Under the pieces are notes generated by a model. That model was not told the origin of the DNA and made no database searches. It was given only the letters and a program-made list of their open reading frames with translations. Positions 6,041 to 7,672 of a stretch of DNA of 7,672 nt are shown here, one piece after another. The number at the start of each line of letters is the position of its first letter. Positions within the stretch are counted from its first letter, which is position 1. This DNA comes from Clostridia bacterium (GTDB lineage Bacteria; Bacillota; Clostridia; Oscillospirales; QAMX01), in contig JAKSPX010000066.1 in NCBI GenBank assembly GCA_024404415.1, forward strand, positions 1 to 7,672. Direction: 5' to 3'. Both the position numbers and the translations under genes were made by a program.

Positions 6041-6069
6041 ATTATACACCGCCGATGGCGGTTTGGCAA
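6041..6069 (-). promoter_or_regulatory. Sigma-A type promoter of the acetyltransferase gene with dyad in the spacer
   Basis: On the minus strand: -35 TTGCCA (6069-6064, five of six), a 17-bp spacer and a perfect -10 TATAAT (6046-6041). The spacer holds a perfect dyad, ACCGCC-GAT-GGCGGT on the plus strand (6048-6062), which nearly fills it. The dyad could be an operator. It begins 18 nt after the stop of the glycyl radical enzyme gene and has no U-run, so it is less likely to be that gene's terminator. Confidence 0.75.
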
Positions 6070-6079
6070 GAGTGCGGAA

Positions 6080-7672
6080 TCAGCTTTCTTCCTTTTCAAA
6101 ACGCTCGATGAATTCCAGCTTGGAGCGCTCGGAAAGGGAGTTGAAGCGGATGCTGTATCCGCCGATGCGCACCACGAGGCCCGCGTAGTTTTCAGGCTCT
6201 TCGTAGGCCTTCCTGAGAAGGGCGGAGGAGAGCGAGTTGACCTGTAACTGCAGTCCGCCGCGGGCAAAATAGACGCGGATAGCTTCCCGGATGGCGGCGG
6301 GATTCTTTTTCACGGTGTCGGATTCAAAATGCAGGTCGATGGGCTGACCGCCGTAGAATTTCGTCTGCGGTAGGCGTGAGGCCGAAAGGATGACGGCGGT
6401 GGGATCCTTTTTTCTCACCGCGTTGCCCGGCCCCGCGTTTTTGGCGAAGGGAGCGCCGGGCGCGCGTCCGTCGTACCCCGCGCCGAAGCCCGCGCCCCAG
6501 CCGACGTTGGCGTCGAGCGAATGGAGCGAGGGGAGAAAATAGTAGTTTTTGTGGTCATGTTTGCGGATGAGGCGGATCATCAGTTCGGAAAGGCGGACGG
6601 CGATGCGGTCGGCTTCCTCTTTGTCCTCGCCGTATTTGGGCACGGAAAGAAGATCGGCGCGCAGGACGGCATACCCTTCAAATCCCGCCTTCACGGCGGC
6701 ATTGATCTCCTCAAGCGAGTATTTTTTCTCGCGGAAGACCAGCTTGTCAATCGCCGCAATGCCGTCCGAGGCGTTGACGAGCCCCGCCGTTTCGACTGTC
6801 ACGTTGTGGTAATCTACGCCCGAAACGCGGTCGGAGGCCTTTTTGATACAGCTTTCGGTGATGGCGGAGAGGAAAAGGTCAGGGGCGTTGTATTCACACG
6901 TCTCGGCGATCTTTTCGTAAGCGAGAAGCGCCTTATCCATAAGTTCCCCGGCACACGCTTCAAAGCGCGTGAAGATCTCGTCAACGGATGTCGGAGCGGG
7001 GGAGGCCGTCAGCACTTCCTCCAGCACGGCGGGCACATTGAAAACACAGCCCCACATGCTGTTGAGTTCACGCCCGGGAAGGCCGAAGCCCATGCAACTG
7101 TTGTTGGAAAATCTTTTCGCCTCTTTGGGCGGCACGCCCTTTTCGATGAGGGCGGAAGCGCAGTTTTCCTCGGAATAAAAGGTCGGCTGTCCGCGGGAGA
7201 AGAGCGCGTCGTCGATGAGTGTTTCAAATACGCTGTCAGGGGTGTCTTTGGAAATACGCGCGGTGAGGTTGGGCGCGGGGAGGGAGAATTCCTTCTGGCA
7301 TTCGATGAGCAGGTAGGAAAGCTCGTTATATTCCTCCCCATCTTCGCTTTCACCGCCGACGTTCATGGCGCAGGCCGCGTCGGCGTAGTGGTTGAGGAGC
7401 TGATAGAACTGATACAGGATGGCTTTGATCTCCTCTTGGGGCACGCCTTCTTTGATAGCCTTGCGGTAATAGGGGAGCATATACCGGTCAAAGCGGCCGA
7501 GAGAGATGCTGAACCACGCGTTGTTAGAAAGCGGAATGAGAAAATGGATGAGCCAGACGGTCTGAATGGCCTCCGGGAAGGTCTCCGCCGGGGAAAAAGG
7601 TACTTTCCTGAGCATGTCTGCGATGGCGAGAAAGCGCGCCTTGGCTTCTCCTTCCGCCTTTTCCGCCTCGGA
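6080..7672 (-). CDS. Glycyl radical enzyme (pyruvate formate-lyase/dehydratase superfamily), C-terminal part
   Basis: The open frame runs past the right edge, so the start lies outside. About 530 residues are present of a family that is usually 780-850 long. Numbering below counts from an internal Met at 7615. FAMILY MARKS: PAETFPEAIQTVW, SLGRFDRYMLPYY, the active-site Cys loop NNSCMGFGLPGRE (C174), and the C-terminal radical loop VVRIGGYSIRFNSL with glycine G486. The Cys-Gly distance of 312 residues is close to pyruvate formate-lyase (315). Aligned with dehydratase-type members (GCVEPQKPGK), the Glu two residues after the Cys is replaced by Gly. It is not the Cys-Cys pair of pyruvate formate-lyase either, so the substrate is unassigned. 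It requires a radical-SAM activase, which is not in this window. It works only anaerobically. An acetyltransferase follows 82 nt downstream but has its own promoter. Confidence 0.9.
   Translation of the reverse strand, partial: SEAEKAEGEAKARFLAIADMLRKVPFSPAETFPEAIQTVWLIHFLIPLSNNAWFSISLGRFDRYMLPYYRKAIKEGVPQEEIKAILYQFYQLLNHYADAACAMNVGGESEDGEEYNELSYLLIECQKEFSLPAPNLTARISKDTPDSVFETLIDDALFSRGQPTFYSEENCASALIEKGVPPKEAKRFSNNSCMGFGLPGRELNSMWGCVFNVPAVLEEVLTASPAPTSVDEIFTRFEACAGELMDKALLAYEKIAETCEYNAPDLFLSAITESCIKKASDRVSGVDYHNVTVETAGLVNASDGIAAIDKLVFREKKYSLEEINAAVKAGFEGYAVLRADLLSVPKYGEDKEEADRIAVRLSELMIRLIRKHDHKNYYFLPSLHSLDANVGWGAGFGAGYDGRAPGAPFAKNAGPGNAVRKKDPTAVILSASRLPQTKFYGGQPIDLHFESDTVKKNPAAIREAIRVYFARGGLQLQVNSLSSALLRKAYEEPENYAGLVVRIGGYSIRFNSLSERSKLEFIERFEKEES

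Noticed and set aside
6048..6062. Dyad as terminator of the glycyl radical enzyme gene
   Set aside because: No U-run follows the stem on the minus strand; the sequence after it is the -10 box of the next promoter.
5998..6267. N-terminal extension of the acetyltransferase frame to 6267
   Set aside because: It would run through the promoter at 6041-6069 and overlap the end of the glycyl radical enzyme gene in another frame. The extra residues show no domain, and the ribosome binding site supports 5997.

Overview
The window looks like chromosomal DNA of a strictly anaerobic, moderately GC-rich Clostridia-type Firmicute, perhaps a gut Oscillospiraceae or Christensenellales relative. The grounds are purine-rich Shine-Dalgarno sites (AAAGGAG type), near-consensus sigma-A promoters, a glycyl radical enzyme (oxygen-sensitive chemistry), a divergent membrane pyrophosphatase and cytoplasmic glycosidases. 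The taxonomic placement is inference. No phage, integrase, IS transposase, CRISPR array, tRNA or rRNA was seen.

Layout from left to right: (1) 1-731, minus strand: the N-terminal third of an ion-pumping membrane pyrophosphatase (hppA), cut by the window edge, with a TTGACA-18-TATGAT promoter and a leader of about 98 nt. (2) 1009-2703, minus strand: a 564-residue right-handed beta-helix protein resembling GH110 alpha-1,3-galactosidases. (3) 2704-2839: a compact divergent control region with two back-to-back promoters, each with a 17-bp spacer and each carrying the same TCCCGGA heptamer in that spacer. (4) 2840-5002, plus strand: a 720-residue GH2 protein of the beta-mannosidase type with both catalytic glutamates. 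(5) 5003-5346: a non-coding stretch holding a 12-bp GC hairpin, a nested 28-bp inverted repeat (REP/MITE-like) and an intrinsic terminator on the minus strand. (6) 5347-5997, minus strand: a maltose/galactoside-type O-acetyltransferase with its own promoter, whose spacer is filled by a perfect dyad. (7) 6080-7672, minus strand: the C-terminal two thirds of a glycyl radical enzyme of unassigned specificity, running off the right edge.

How the genes may work together: the divergent glycosidase pair has no secretion signals and shares one 136-bp control region. This suggests a small co-regulated module that trims imported oligosaccharides carrying alpha-galactosyl-type and beta-mannosyl-type (or related) ends. 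The acetyltransferase could acetylate sugars that cannot be metabolised further. The glycyl radical enzyme points to anaerobic fermentation of some substrate, but its cysteine motif lacks the C+2 glutamate of the known dehydratase and lyase members, so I cannot name the reaction. The pyrophosphatase is an energy-conserving housekeeping gene and probably unrelated to the sugar genes.

I do not see a clearly new multi-gene system. The most promising oddities are the glycyl radical enzyme's active-site motif, the divergent pyrophosphatase motifs, the shared heptamer in the divergent promoters, the dyad in the acetyltransferase promoter and the nested palindromic repeat.
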